A stretch of DNA of 7,510 bases, from positions 1 through 7,510 of the forward strand of contig WTCF01000123.1 in NCBI GenBank assembly GCA_013138705.1, read 5' to 3'. How positions within the stretch are numbered: position 1 is the first letter of the stretch; the number at the start of each line of letters is the position of its first letter. The translations under genes and the position numbers were made by a program. A model generated the notes under the pieces. It did not search any database and had not been told where the DNA came from. It worked only from the letters and a program-made list of their open reading frames with translations. This stretch comes from Deltaproteobacteria bacterium (GTDB lineage Bacteria > Desulfobacterota > Dissulfuribacteria > Dissulfuribacterales > UBA3076). Below, one piece after another: positions 1-5,769 of the stretch.

Positions 1-211
1 TGCAGATATTAGAATAGTTTATGTGCTGATTATAGATATAATAGGCCTGGTTTCCGTTAAGCCTTTCTCTTTTCAGGTTGGCCAGATAACCAAGGGCCGG
101 CAGATGAGTAGTGGAGAAGAGCAGTTCTCCATCTTCAGCACTTAAGCGAGTGTCGGACAGGATCTTTTCGTATATTTCAAAGAGTCCTGCTTCTTTAAGG
201 GCTTTTTCCAT
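1..211 (-). CDS. mqnE: Aminofutalosine synthase-like radical SAM enzyme, N-terminal part (cut by window edge)
   Basis: The reading frame from ATG at 211-209 stays open to the window edge (70 codons). It ends in ...YNQHINYSNIC, which matches the stretch leading into the CxxxCxxC [4Fe-4S] motif of MqnE/MqnC-type radical SAM enzymes; Cys70 would be the first cluster ligand. The upstream helical part (LLFSTTHLPALGYLANLKRERLNG) also fits the N-terminal region of this family. MqnE makes aminodeoxyfutalosine in the futalosine route to menaquinone, in the cytoplasm. An AGGAGGT-like Shine-Dalgarno lies at 223-228, 11 nt before the ATG, which supports this start. It follows the SlyD-like gene on the same strand with a 52-nt gap, so it may belong to that operon. 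The sister enzyme MqnC (cyclic dehypoxanthinyl futalosine synthase) shares the motif and cannot be excluded, because about 80% of the protein lies outside the window. Confidence 0.7.
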   Translation of the reverse strand, partial: MEKALKEAGLFEIYEKILSDTRLSAEDGELLFSTTHLPALGYLANLKRERLNGNQAYYIYNQHINYSNIC

Positions 212-221
212 AGTTTGAAGT

Positions 222-247
222 TACCTCCACCCAATCAATGGGGAGGG
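222..247 (-). promoter_or_regulatory. RBS of the mqnE-like gene, possibly held in a small hairpin
   Basis: Read on the minus strand, GGAGG (228-224) is the Shine-Dalgarno of the downstream gene. A complementary CCTCC lies at 246-242, and extra C/G pairs (240-241 with 231-232) tighten the loop. The 5+2 bp hairpin could hide the ribosome site and couple translation to the upstream SlyD-like gene. The complementarity is seen in the sequence; the regulatory role is inference. Confidence 0.35.
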
Positions 248-263
248 AAGGTGGTGTGGGCGG

Positions 264-734
264 TTAATTATCCTTTTGCGTTGTGGTAATGCGGACATCT
301 TTTACAAATACTTCAAAATGCAGGGTCTTGCCGGCCAGGGGATGGTTAAAGTCCAGCATCATGGCGCCTTCCCAGATGGACTTAATCAGAGCTGGTCGTC
401 TTAAACCAAATTCGTCAGGGGCCTTGACTACCTTGCCTATTTCCACTTCCCCTGTAACCCTTTCGACAGCCACCAGTGACACCTTCCCAGGATCATAGCG
501 GCCATAAGTATAGTTTGGAGGGACAAATATTAACTTTTTTTCTCCAGGAGCAAGCCCGACAATATTTTCCTCAACAGGTTTGGGAAAATTACCCTTTCCG
601 CATACAAAGGTTACCGGTCCCCCTGACTTTTCAGAGGAATCTACTACTTTTCCCGATGATAGCCTGACCTGGTATTCCATTTCCACCAGTCTTCCATGTT
701 TTACACGGAGTAGAACCTTTTTTGTTATATCCAT
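264..734 (-). CDS. slyD: SlyD-like FKBP-type peptidyl-prolyl cis-trans isomerase
   Basis: 156 residues. The order of elements is that of SlyD-type FKBPs: a first beta strand (VEMEYQVRLSSGKVVDSS, residues 17-34), a GxxxPxxEENIxGLxPGE segment (48-65), VPPNYTYGRYD (71-81) leading into the insert-in-flap chaperone domain (about 82-125), and the family signature DFNHPLAGKTLHFEV (128-142). These proteins isomerise Xaa-Pro bonds and act as chaperones in the cytoplasm; E. coli SlyD also delivers nickel. The His/Cys-rich metal-binding tail of E. coli SlyD is absent: the protein ends shortly after the last strand. There is no signal peptide. The ATG at 734-732 lies 7 nt after the stop of the DUF1178 gene, with no strong Shine-Dalgarno of its own, so translational coupling is likely. 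An N-terminal extension of about 15 residues precedes the conserved domain. Confidence 0.9.
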   Translation of the reverse strand: MDITKKVLLRVKHGRLVEMEYQVRLSSGKVVDSSEKSGGPVTFVCGKGNFPKPVEENIVGLAPGEKKLIFVPPNYTYGRYDPGKVSLVAVERVTGEVEIGKVVKAPDEFGLRRPALIKSIWEGAMMLDFNHPLAGKTLHFEVFVKDVRITTTQKDN

Positions 735-741
735 GGTTGCT

Positions 742-1164
742 TCAATGACCCTTTGTAGAGGTTTTTTCCGGTACTGGTATTTTCATAAAGGAAATTCCTT
801 CTTCCTTCAGAGTTTTTTCTTCCTCTGGTGTAGCAACACCCCTTATGTTACGGTTTTCAGTCACACCGTAATGTATCTTGAGGGCCTCTTGCGCAAATGC
901 CGTCCCTACGTCTTCTGTATTTTTTTTCACCACAGTGTAGAGCTTATTCAGCATCTCATTCAAGGCCGCTTCCGAGGTGTCGCCGTCTTTGCCGACGGAC
1001 CTGGTGCATACTGCAACTGCAGAGGGGGTTTTCTGGACATTATTACTGCCACAGACAGGACAAGTCAGCAGACCCCTCTCCTTCTGTGTCTCAAACGCCT
1101 CCCCATCCTGAAACCAGGCTTCAAAGGTATGATCTTGATCGCAACGCAAATCAAAGGCTATCAT
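742..1164 (-). CDS. DUF1178 family protein with a CxxC zinc-ribbon-like motif
   Basis: 140 residues. It starts MIAFDLRCDQDHTFEAWF, the typical DUF1178 opening, followed by a CPVCGS knuckle (Cys35, Cys38) that, together with Cys8, could bind a metal. The C-terminal signature (DVGTAFAQEALKIHYG, residues 85-100, then ATPEEEKTLKEEGI, 111-124) is also typical, and the length is normal for the family. The function is unknown; the family is cytoplasmic and common in proteobacteria. The conserved MI-x-F/Y-DL opening fixes the ATG at 1164-1162, although no clear Shine-Dalgarno precedes it. It is the first gene of a likely operon with the SlyD-like gene, 7 nt downstream, and probably the mqnE-like gene. 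It diverges from lolA across a 255-nt spacer. Confidence 0.88.
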   Translation of the reverse strand: MIAFDLRCDQDHTFEAWFQDGEAFETQKERGLLTCPVCGSNNVQKTPSAVAVCTRSVGKDGDTSEAALNEMLNKLYTVVKKNTEDVGTAFAQEALKIHYGVTENRNIRGVATPEEEKTLKEEGISFMKIPVPEKTSTKGH

Positions 1165-1419
1165 AATGTAAAATTGATAACATTTTGTGAATGGAAACGC
1201 AATCCGAACCCCTGAGCATGAAAATTAACCGCCCAAAAAAACCGGACCAAGTTCCCTGTGAATCTCGATTGAAATTCAACTGGTCCAGTATATTCTATTC
1301 CTTTCGTGCTTTCGTGATAATTCTTTTCTTTTTCGAAAGCATGTAAGGCTGGATGAACCTGAAAAAATACTTTAATATTCGGACAAGGTATTGTTTTGTA
1401 GCCGAATGGAGGCCTAATT
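1165..1419. other. Divergent intergenic region between DUF1178 gene and lolA
   Basis: 255 nt without a convincing gene, which must carry promoters for both flanking genes. Visible elements are a weak sigma-70-like pair on the plus strand (listed separately), a tandem TTTCGTG at 1302-1308 and 1310-1316, and an 8-bp inverted repeat (TGCTTTCG at 1307-1314, CGAAAGCA at 1334-1341). The minus-strand open frame across 1161-1427 has no family resemblance and no ribosome site, and I regard it as chance. Confidence 0.6.
1269..1296 (+). promoter_or_regulatory. Candidate sigma-70 promoter for lolA
   Basis: TTGAAA (1269-1274) and TATTCT (1291-1296) are separated by 16 nt. Transcription would start near 1303, about 115 nt before the lolA ATG. 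Each hexamer matches the consensus only moderately, so this is a weak call. Confidence 0.25.
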
Positions 1420-2106
1420 ATGCACAATGTGCGTTTATTTTACCTTTTGTTACTTATAGTTATGGTATTTACTTTTGTTTCGAAGTCCCTGGCAGTAGGG
1501 CTTTCAGATCGTGGAAAAGATCTTGTGTCCCTGTTACAGAAAAAATACGAAACCACCACTGATATTACCTCTAACTTCGAGCAGGAGACGTTTGCTGCCG
1601 GTTCTTCAGAGGGTCTCAAGGCAGAAGGAAAGGTCTATTTCAATCGTCCGCACCAGATGCGCTGGGAATACAGTCAACCGGAACCGCAGCTTATTGTCAC
1701 CAGTGGGAAAGAGGTATATGTGTATGAGGAGGAAGCCAACCAGGTAATGGTGCTTCCCAGGGATCAATTACTTTCTACTGAGATAAGCAAGGCCTTTTTT
1801 TTTGGAAAAGGTGACCTCAAGCGTTATTTTATTGTAGAGCATCCAGTAGAAGGCCAACCGGATGCCAGGTGGGTGCTGAAGCTTACCCCAAGGAATCCGG
1901 TACCGCAGGTATGCACCATATGGATTATCGTAGATCCTGATACCCATCTGGTAAAGGAGATGTGGCTGGAAGACCAGTTAGGTAGCAGGACACATCTTGT
2001 ATTCAGCAATGTCAAGGTTAATAAAGGCCTTTCTAACGATCTTTTCCGGTTTGTTCCACCTCCAGGTGTGGAAATTTACCGTACAGATGACCAAGATCAG
2101 GAGTAA
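1420..2106 (+). CDS. lolA: LolA-family outer-membrane lipoprotein carrier protein
   Basis: 228 residues. Residues 1-25 form a signal peptide: a short basic start (MHNVR), a hydrophobic core (LFYLLLLIVMVFTFV) and an SLA cleavage site before VG. The mature part shows LolA hallmarks: an N-terminal helix, then DITSNFEQETF (48-58), GKVYFNRPHQMRWEY (70-84), LIVTSGKEVYVY (91-102), and a C-terminal NDLFRFVPPPGVEIY (206-220). LolA binds lipoproteins released by LolCDE at the inner membrane and ferries them across the periplasm to the outer membrane. A GGAGG Shine-Dalgarno at 1408-1412, 7 nt before the ATG, supports the start. The gene diverges from the DUF1178 operon and is followed on the same strand by nadA after 135 nt. 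Its presence implies an outer membrane. A single Cys occurs in the mature part (Cys165). Confidence 0.92.
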   Translation: MHNVRLFYLLLLIVMVFTFVSKSLAVGLSDRGKDLVSLLQKKYETTTDITSNFEQETFAAGSSEGLKAEGKVYFNRPHQMRWEYSQPEPQLIVTSGKEVYVYEEEANQVMVLPRDQLLSTEISKAFFFGKGDLKRYFIVEHPVEGQPDARWVLKLTPRNPVPQVCTIWIIVDPDTHLVKEMWLEDQLGSRTHLVFSNVKVNKGLSNDLFRFVPPPGVEIYRTDDQDQE

Positions 2107-2108
2107 CC

Positions 2109-2189
2109 GTTCAGGGTTATCTTTTTTTAAATTCAGCCTCCATTCAGAACTCATGAATCAACGGCTTAGATTTTCGGTGAACCCTGAAC
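2109..2189. repeat. Inverted repeat between lolA and nadA
   Basis: GTTCAGGGTT (2109-2118) is the exact reverse complement of AACCCTGAAC at 2180-2189, and of a second copy at 2187-2196 inside the tandem array. A transcript could form a 10-bp stem with a loop of about 60 nt. It starts 3 nt after the lolA stop codon. Confidence 0.6.
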
Positions 2190-2220
2190 CCTGAACCCTT
2201 GAACCCTTGAACCTTTGAAC
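2178..2220 (+). repeat. Short tandem repeat array (TGAACCC / TGAACCCT units) upstream of nadA
   Basis: Five units and a partial sixth run head to tail: TGAACCC at 2178 and 2185, TGAACCCT at 2192 and 2200, TGAACCTT at 2208, then TGAAC at 2216. The unit length changes from 7 to 8 bp part-way. The array ends 21 nt before the nadA ATG and could change length by slippage. Similar GAACCCT/GAACCTT strings occur between genes in many bacterial genomes; no function is established. Confidence 0.85.
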
Positions 2221-2241
2221 GCCTATAATCAGGAGAACAAA

Positions 2242-3159
2242 ATGTCCAATGAAAGTTTAGCTGGAGAAATCCGTGCATTGGCACAGGAGAAAAACGCCAT
2301 CATTCTTGCTCACAATTACCAGGTGCCGGAGGTCCAGGATATTGCGGACCTTACTGGGGATTCTCTGGCCCTGAGTATCCAGGCCTCAGAGACCGAAGCC
2401 GGTATCATAATATTTTGCGGAGTCCGTTTTATGGCTGAGACCGCGGCCATTGTTTGTCCGGATAAAAAAGTGATACTGCCTGTAAAAGAGGCAGGCTGTG
2501 GTATGGCGGATATGCTGAACGCCGCGGAGCTGATGGTTGAGAAAGCAAAGTATCCGGGCGTGCCTGTGGTCACATATGTGAATTCTACAGCCGAAGTAAA
2601 GGCAGAAAGCGACATCTGCTGTACCTCAGCCAATGCGGTGCAGGTCGTTAAATCCTTAAAGACCCCTGAGGTCCTTATGACCCCGGACAAGAATCTGGCA
2701 ATGTGGGTACAGAGACATACAGATCAAAAAGTCCATTACTGGCTTGGTTACTGTCCAATTCACGATGATCTCACAGTTGCCCAAGTCAAGGAGGCAAAAG
2801 CCGCACACCCCGAGGCTCTGCTTATGGCCCATCCCGAGTGCCCTCCAGAGGTGCTGGACATGGCGGACGCGGTAAGAAGCACCAGCGGCATGCTGACCTT
2901 TGCAGCAGAATCCAAGGCAAAGGAATTCATTGTTGCCACAGAGATAGGGCTTTTACATACGCTGAAGAAGCAAGACCCAGGGAAGAAATTTTACGCTGCT
3001 TCTCCTGAGATGGTCTGCATAGACATGAAAAAAACAGGACTGAAGCAGGTGTTGCAGGCCCTTCAAACAGAAGGGCCAGTGATTGTTGTGCCCGAACCGA
3101 TTCGTTTAAAGGCCCTCAAGGCTGTTGAACGTATGATGGCCGTGCCCAGGGATTTATAG
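2242..3159 (+). CDS. nadA: Quinolinate synthase NadA
   Basis: 305 residues. NadA condenses iminoaspartate with dihydroxyacetone phosphate to quinolinate, the second step of de novo NAD synthesis, using an oxygen-sensitive [4Fe-4S] cluster in the cytoplasm. Visible motifs are AIILAHNYQVPEVQDIAD (19-36, substrate-binding His/Tyr), GDSLALSIQAS (39-49), FCGVRFMAETA (58-68), EAGCGMADM (84-91; Cys86), YVNSTAEVKAESDICCTSAN (112-131), GYCPIHDD (169-176; Cys171), AHPECPPEV (196-204), STSGML and PEMVCIDMKK (255-264; Cys259). Cys86, Cys171 and Cys259 are the three expected cluster ligands. I chose ATG 2242 because AGGAG at 2231-2235 lies 6 nt upstream; an in-frame TTG at 2215 would start inside the tandem repeat. 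No nadB or nadC is in the window. Confidence 0.97.
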   Translation: MSNESLAGEIRALAQEKNAIILAHNYQVPEVQDIADLTGDSLALSIQASETEAGIIIFCGVRFMAETAAIVCPDKKVILPVKEAGCGMADMLNAAELMVEKAKYPGVPVVTYVNSTAEVKAESDICCTSANAVQVVKSLKTPEVLMTPDKNLAMWVQRHTDQKVHYWLGYCPIHDDLTVAQVKEAKAAHPEALLMAHPECPPEVLDMADAVRSTSGMLTFAAESKAKEFIVATEIGLLHTLKKQDPGKKFYAASPEMVCIDMKKTGLKQVLQALQTEGPVIVVPEPIRLKALKAVERMMAVPRDL

Positions 3160-3174
3160 CCCGCCGGCATCCGG

Positions 3175-3612
3175 TTAGTGCTTATCCATCAATCGCAGAT
3201 CCCTTAAAAATTCATGAACAGGCTGCATATATGCCAGGCCCTTAGACTTTTTTCGTTTCAAATTATAGACGATCTGGACTGGCGCTGTATCTTTTAAAAA
3301 GTTCTGAAAACGTAATAATGATGGAGAAAATTTATCATCACTCACTTTTACTTCAATCATTTTTACCGGTCTGTTGTCAATAACAGGGAGAAAATCTACT
3401 TCATGTTTTTCTTTGTCCCTGAGATAATGAAGCGCCGCCTTACTGCCTGTTGTGTCTTCAACAAAGTGGAGTTCACGTAGAAGCGAACAGGCAACAATAT
3501 TTTCCAGTTTTGCGCCAAGGTCCCCTTCAACTGCTCCAGTGTCATACAGATAGTATTTCGATTCTTTTAAAAGACTGCGGGCTATATTTTTATGATAGGG
3601 ACGAACCGGAGT
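3175..3612 (-). pseudogene. C-terminal remnant of a DUF4143 AAA-family ATPase
   Basis: One open frame of 145 codons, from just after a TAA at 3615-3613 down to TAA at 3177-3175, encodes the C-terminal half of the DUF4143 domain found in ATPases of the 'ATP-binding protein, DUF4143' type. Recognisable stretches are RPYHKNIARSLLKESKYYLYDTG, GDLGAKLENIVACSLLREL, DTTGSKAALHYLRDKEKHEVDFLPV (the EVDF motif of a PD-(D/E)XK-like fold) and MIEVKVSDDKFSPSLLRF. Full-length members are about 380-450 residues and begin with a Walker-A ATPase domain, which is missing here. Upstream the frame is closed and the sequence turns into short repeats, so the gene was probably truncated by insertion or deletion. 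The best internal ATG (3360) would leave only 61 residues. Its 3' end converges on nadA with 15 nt between the stop codons. The family is often carried in accessory regions. Confidence 0.8.
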
Positions 3613-3698
3613 TTAGTCAAATCTTTGGGCAGGTTTAAACCAGATCGCTGCTGTCCGGAATCCCATTCACTTTCACCATACAGCATACATACCTTAAG

Positions 3699-3724
3699 TT
3701 GTATAAATTGGCAACGTCCCCTAT
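3699..3724 (+). repeat. 26-bp dispersed repeat, left copy
   Basis: The sequence begins TTGTATAAATTGG and ends CGTCCCCTAT. It is identical, base for base, to the reverse complement of 6298-6323. Flanking bases differ on both sides. The two copies face inward and enclose about 2.6 kb. Confidence 0.9.
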
Positions 3725-3748
3725 GTCCGTCACGTCCCCTATGTCCGT
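3714..3748 (+). repeat. Pair of perfect 17-bp direct repeats
   Basis: ACGTCCCCTATGTCCGT occurs at 3714-3730 and again at 3732-3748, with one base between (period 18). The first copy overlaps the end of the 26-bp repeat. The core GTCCCCTAT (ATAGGGGAC on the other strand) recurs at 6273-6281 and 6298-6306. Confidence 0.9.
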
Positions 3749-3766
3749 GCTTTCCACGGTTTTCCT

Positions 3767-3838
3767 GTCATTGCGAGAGAGGTACGACCGAAGCAATCTC
3801 CTGAAAATAAGGGGATTGCTTCATCGTTCGTTCCTCAG
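3767..3838. repeat. Interspersed palindromic repeat (TCATTGCGAG…GAAGCAATC type)
   Basis: GAAGCAATC (3790-3798) and GATTGCTTC (3814-3822) are perfect inverted arms around a 15-nt loop. The flanks (GTCATTGCGAG at 3767-3777 and a GTTCGTTCCTCAGG-like right arm) extend the palindrome imperfectly. The wording TCATTGCGAG plus GAAGCAATCTC is that of a widespread class of non-coding interspersed elements (MITE- or REP-like) in bacteria. It lies about 20 nt past the stop of the chelatase-like gene and could act as a transcript-end stem, but no T-run follows it. Confidence 0.7.
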
Positions 3839-3853
3839 GTTTTCGGTCACACA

Positions 3854-5548
3854 CTACTTAATGATGCGGACGCTATCACAACCCCAGAATTTCTCCCCAC
3901 TGAGTGTCTTGCCGCTCAGGCAGCCCTCCGTATCGTCAAGCTTTAAGTTCACATCCTGTGTCTCAAAGTGGAACACTACGTCCAGTAGCCCATCGCCGTT
4001 CACATCTTCGAGGGATTCTCCAATGGGAAGCGGACATATATTGGCAAATACCACGGTACCTGGGTCAATGGCAGTCGCATCGAAACCCGGGTCGCTCAGA
4101 ACGGCTACAGGAATCTTGCCTTTACTCTTAAGGTTGATGGAATTAGGGAAACTACTAGGCTTAATATCCACGTCTACCTCAATTTCGTAAAACGGGTCTT
4201 CTGCTGTTATTATCCTATCAATGAAGTGCTGTTTGGCACTCATAAATGCCTTTATCTGAGCCGGAGTAGCAGTACCTGCTTTTTTCATTGGCCTGATCCA
4301 GTTTCTGAATTCCAGAAATCTCTCTGGAAACACCTCCCGTTTCATATGAAGTGTAGTTGCATCACCAGTAGGTTTCCTAATAAACCCATACGTGTAATTT
4401 TCCATAGTCAGTTTTGCTGTGCTGGTCCCTTCTGGTATATCTAGCTCATAATCACCTCTAGTTACCGCCTTGGTAATATAATCAAATGCCTCCCTGTGAC
4501 CGTTTGAAGGATGAGAGGATATGACGTAGTAAGTATCATCACTTTGCGGTATTTCGTCTTCCCAAAGGAGATTAAATGCCTCCTGACATACCCGGAATGT
4601 AGCTACTCTGCAGCAACATAAGGGCTCGGGTTCTCGTACTTTAGCCAGCGTTATCTCTTCACTGTCTATCAAGATTGGCGGCAGTTCTACCAAAGCTTTA
4701 AGCGCGCTGAGTTCTATCCATCTGGCAAACCCGGGATGCGGTGCCAGCGCCTCACCATTGTACATATAAGAAAGCCCTGTAAGTTGCATAGGAATATACA
4801 TGTCGGTGAAGAAGCCTTCAGAAATCATCAGGGGAATTACTATTACTTCTGCCTCTGAAGCGGCCTCCTTCACTACATCCCCTAAGTATGGCTCCCTGCT
4901 TGGAAATACATATGAATGCCTTACATCCTTTACCCCAAGCTCCCATTTCATGCGGGCAGCCAGTGACTCCATATTCTCACTCCATTTGGCCAAATTTTCT
5001 CCAGCAGCCCCATGACCGGTAATTACCACAATCTCTTCACTGGGATTTGTGCTTAACTCTCTTGCCTTATCGCAGAGGACGTGGGCAATTATAGGATGAT
5101 CATCCAACGCACTGGTTAAAATGAACTCCGCATCACTTTCAATCGGAAATAGCCCTTCTTCGGCTAATGCTTCTTCATCAACTACTTCAGTGTCGTATGG
5201 AAGCCCCAGGATATACTTTATTTCCTCGATATGGCTACTATGAGAAGAAATAAAGCAAACAACGGCAACAATAATTTCATCTACACCTTGAGCTTCTAAT
5301 CTATCCACGGCATCCTGAACCCCTTCATCGGGGACAAACTCCAAAAAGGCCAATTCTACGGGATAGGCTAAACTTACCTGCGCCACTGTATCCCTAACAG
5401 GTTGATTCCAGGCTTCACTTGGGCTTCCATGGGCAATAACCAAGACACCAGGATTCTGTGCCCAGCAAGCAACGCTAAACCCAGCTAATAGCCATAATGA
5501 TACAAATAAACCTAGAAAAACCCTTTTTGAGCTACTTACCTTTTTCAT
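3854..5548 (-). CDS. Secreted multidomain protein: two CbiX-like chelatase halves, FmdE-like region, C-terminal Ca-loop domain
   Basis: 564 residues from ATG 5548, which has AGGAG at 5563-5559, 10 nt upstream; a longer frame opening at 5626 lacks a ribosome site and would bury the signal peptide. Residues 1-30 are a signal peptide (MKKVSSSKR, hydrophobic core, CWA before Q). Residues 34-115 are a class II chelatase (CbiX/SirB) half: VLVIAHGSP (His40) and CFISSHSSHIEEIKYILG (His103, His106). Residues 172-280 look like a second half with VVITGHGAAGE (His179) and PLMISEGFFTDMYIP, where the second histidine is missing. Then come Cys311-Cys313 in a row and Cys321, an FmdE-like segment (about 317-418, FRVCQEAFNLLW, VISSHPSNGHREAFDYIT), and a C-terminal domain (about 459-564) opening VDVDIKPSSFPNSINL with a DVNGDGLLD loop (515-523). 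It probably handles tetrapyrrole or metal outside the cytoplasm. The chelatase assignment is firm at fold level; the FmdE-like one is tentative and the substrate unknown. Confidence 0.75.
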   Translation of the reverse strand: MKKVSSSKRVFLGLFVSLWLLAGFSVACWAQNPGVLVIAHGSPSEAWNQPVRDTVAQVSLAYPVELAFLEFVPDEGVQDAVDRLEAQGVDEIIVAVVCFISSHSSHIEEIKYILGLPYDTEVVDEEALAEEGLFPIESDAEFILTSALDDHPIIAHVLCDKARELSTNPSEEIVVITGHGAAGENLAKWSENMESLAARMKWELGVKDVRHSYVFPSREPYLGDVVKEAASEAEVIVIPLMISEGFFTDMYIPMQLTGLSYMYNGEALAPHPGFARWIELSALKALVELPPILIDSEEITLAKVREPEPLCCCRVATFRVCQEAFNLLWEDEIPQSDDTYYVISSHPSNGHREAFDYITKAVTRGDYELDIPEGTSTAKLTMENYTYGFIRKPTGDATTLHMKREVFPERFLEFRNWIRPMKKAGTATPAQIKAFMSAKQHFIDRIITAEDPFYEIEVDVDIKPSSFPNSINLKSKGKIPVAVLSDPGFDATAIDPGTVVFANICPLPIGESLEDVNGDGLLDVVFHFETQDVNLKLDDTEGCLSGKTLSGEKFWGCDSVRIIK

Positions 5549-5558
5549 AACCGAATTT

Positions 5559-5563
5559 CTCCT
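5559..5563 (-). promoter_or_regulatory. RBS deciding the start of the chelatase-like gene
   Basis: AGGAG (within AAAGGAGA on the minus strand) lies 10 nt before ATG 5548 and directly precedes a good signal peptide. This selects the internal ATG over the upstream in-frame ATG at 5626. Confidence 0.75.
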
Positions 5564-5644
5564 TTCATAATATAAGGTGCTTTTTACAAATGATAGCGAG
5601 TTCACAATTTTGGGGTTTTCGCCCATTCGTCCCCACAGCCTTTT

Positions 5645-5663
5645 TTGGAATCAAGAATTCCAA
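5645..5663. other. Perfect 7-bp hairpin in the leader of the chelatase-like gene
   Basis: TTGGAAT (5645-5651) and ATTCCAA (5657-5663) enclose a 5-nt loop. In the minus-strand transcript the stem is followed by an A-rich run, so it is not a terminator for that gene. It lies about 100 nt before the start codon. Confidence 0.5.
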
Positions 5664-5769
5664 GATTGCCTCCATCTCCGTTTATGATTCACGGACTCTT
5701 CCGCTAAACCCATTATTGGACTATTCTATTATTTTGGTGAATGGGGCTAAATCCTATAACTGTATTTCA

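Larger units (their letters stand above)
3613..3853. other. Repeat-rich intergenic segment between the DUF4143 remnant and the chelatase-like gene
   Basis: No convincing gene. A short minus-strand frame (3582-3686, 34 residues starting MLYGESEWDSG) overlaps the broken end of the DUF4143 remnant; I do not recognise it. The rest is made of the 26-bp shared repeat, a 17-bp direct repeat pair and an interspersed palindrome, listed separately. Confidence 0.6.

Noticed and set aside
580..1215. Long plus-strand open frame (211 codons)
   Set aside because: It lies antisense to the DUF1178 and SlyD-like genes, which have clear family motifs. Its translation is low-complexity and resembles nothing.
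1161..1427. Minus-strand open frame across the lolA upstream region
   Set aside because: No ribosome site, no family resemblance, and it covers the divergent promoter region. The HESTKG-like string comes from the TTTCGTG tandem.
2215..2241. In-frame TTG start for nadA
   Set aside because: It falls inside the tandem repeat and lacks a Shine-Dalgarno, while the ATG at 2242 has AGGAG at the right distance.
3161..3177. Terminator between nadA and the DUF4143 remnant
   Set aside because: Only a 4-bp CCGG/CCGG stem with a 3-nt loop and no T-run is present, too weak to call.
3582..3686. Short minus-strand frame starting MLYGESEWDSG
   Set aside because: 34 codons, no ribosome site, and it overlaps the DUF4143 remnant. 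There is no basis for calling it a gene.
5549..5626. N-terminal extension of the chelatase-like protein to ATG 5626
   Set aside because: No ribosome site at that ATG, and the extension would place 26 residues before a well-formed signal peptide that has its own AGGAG.
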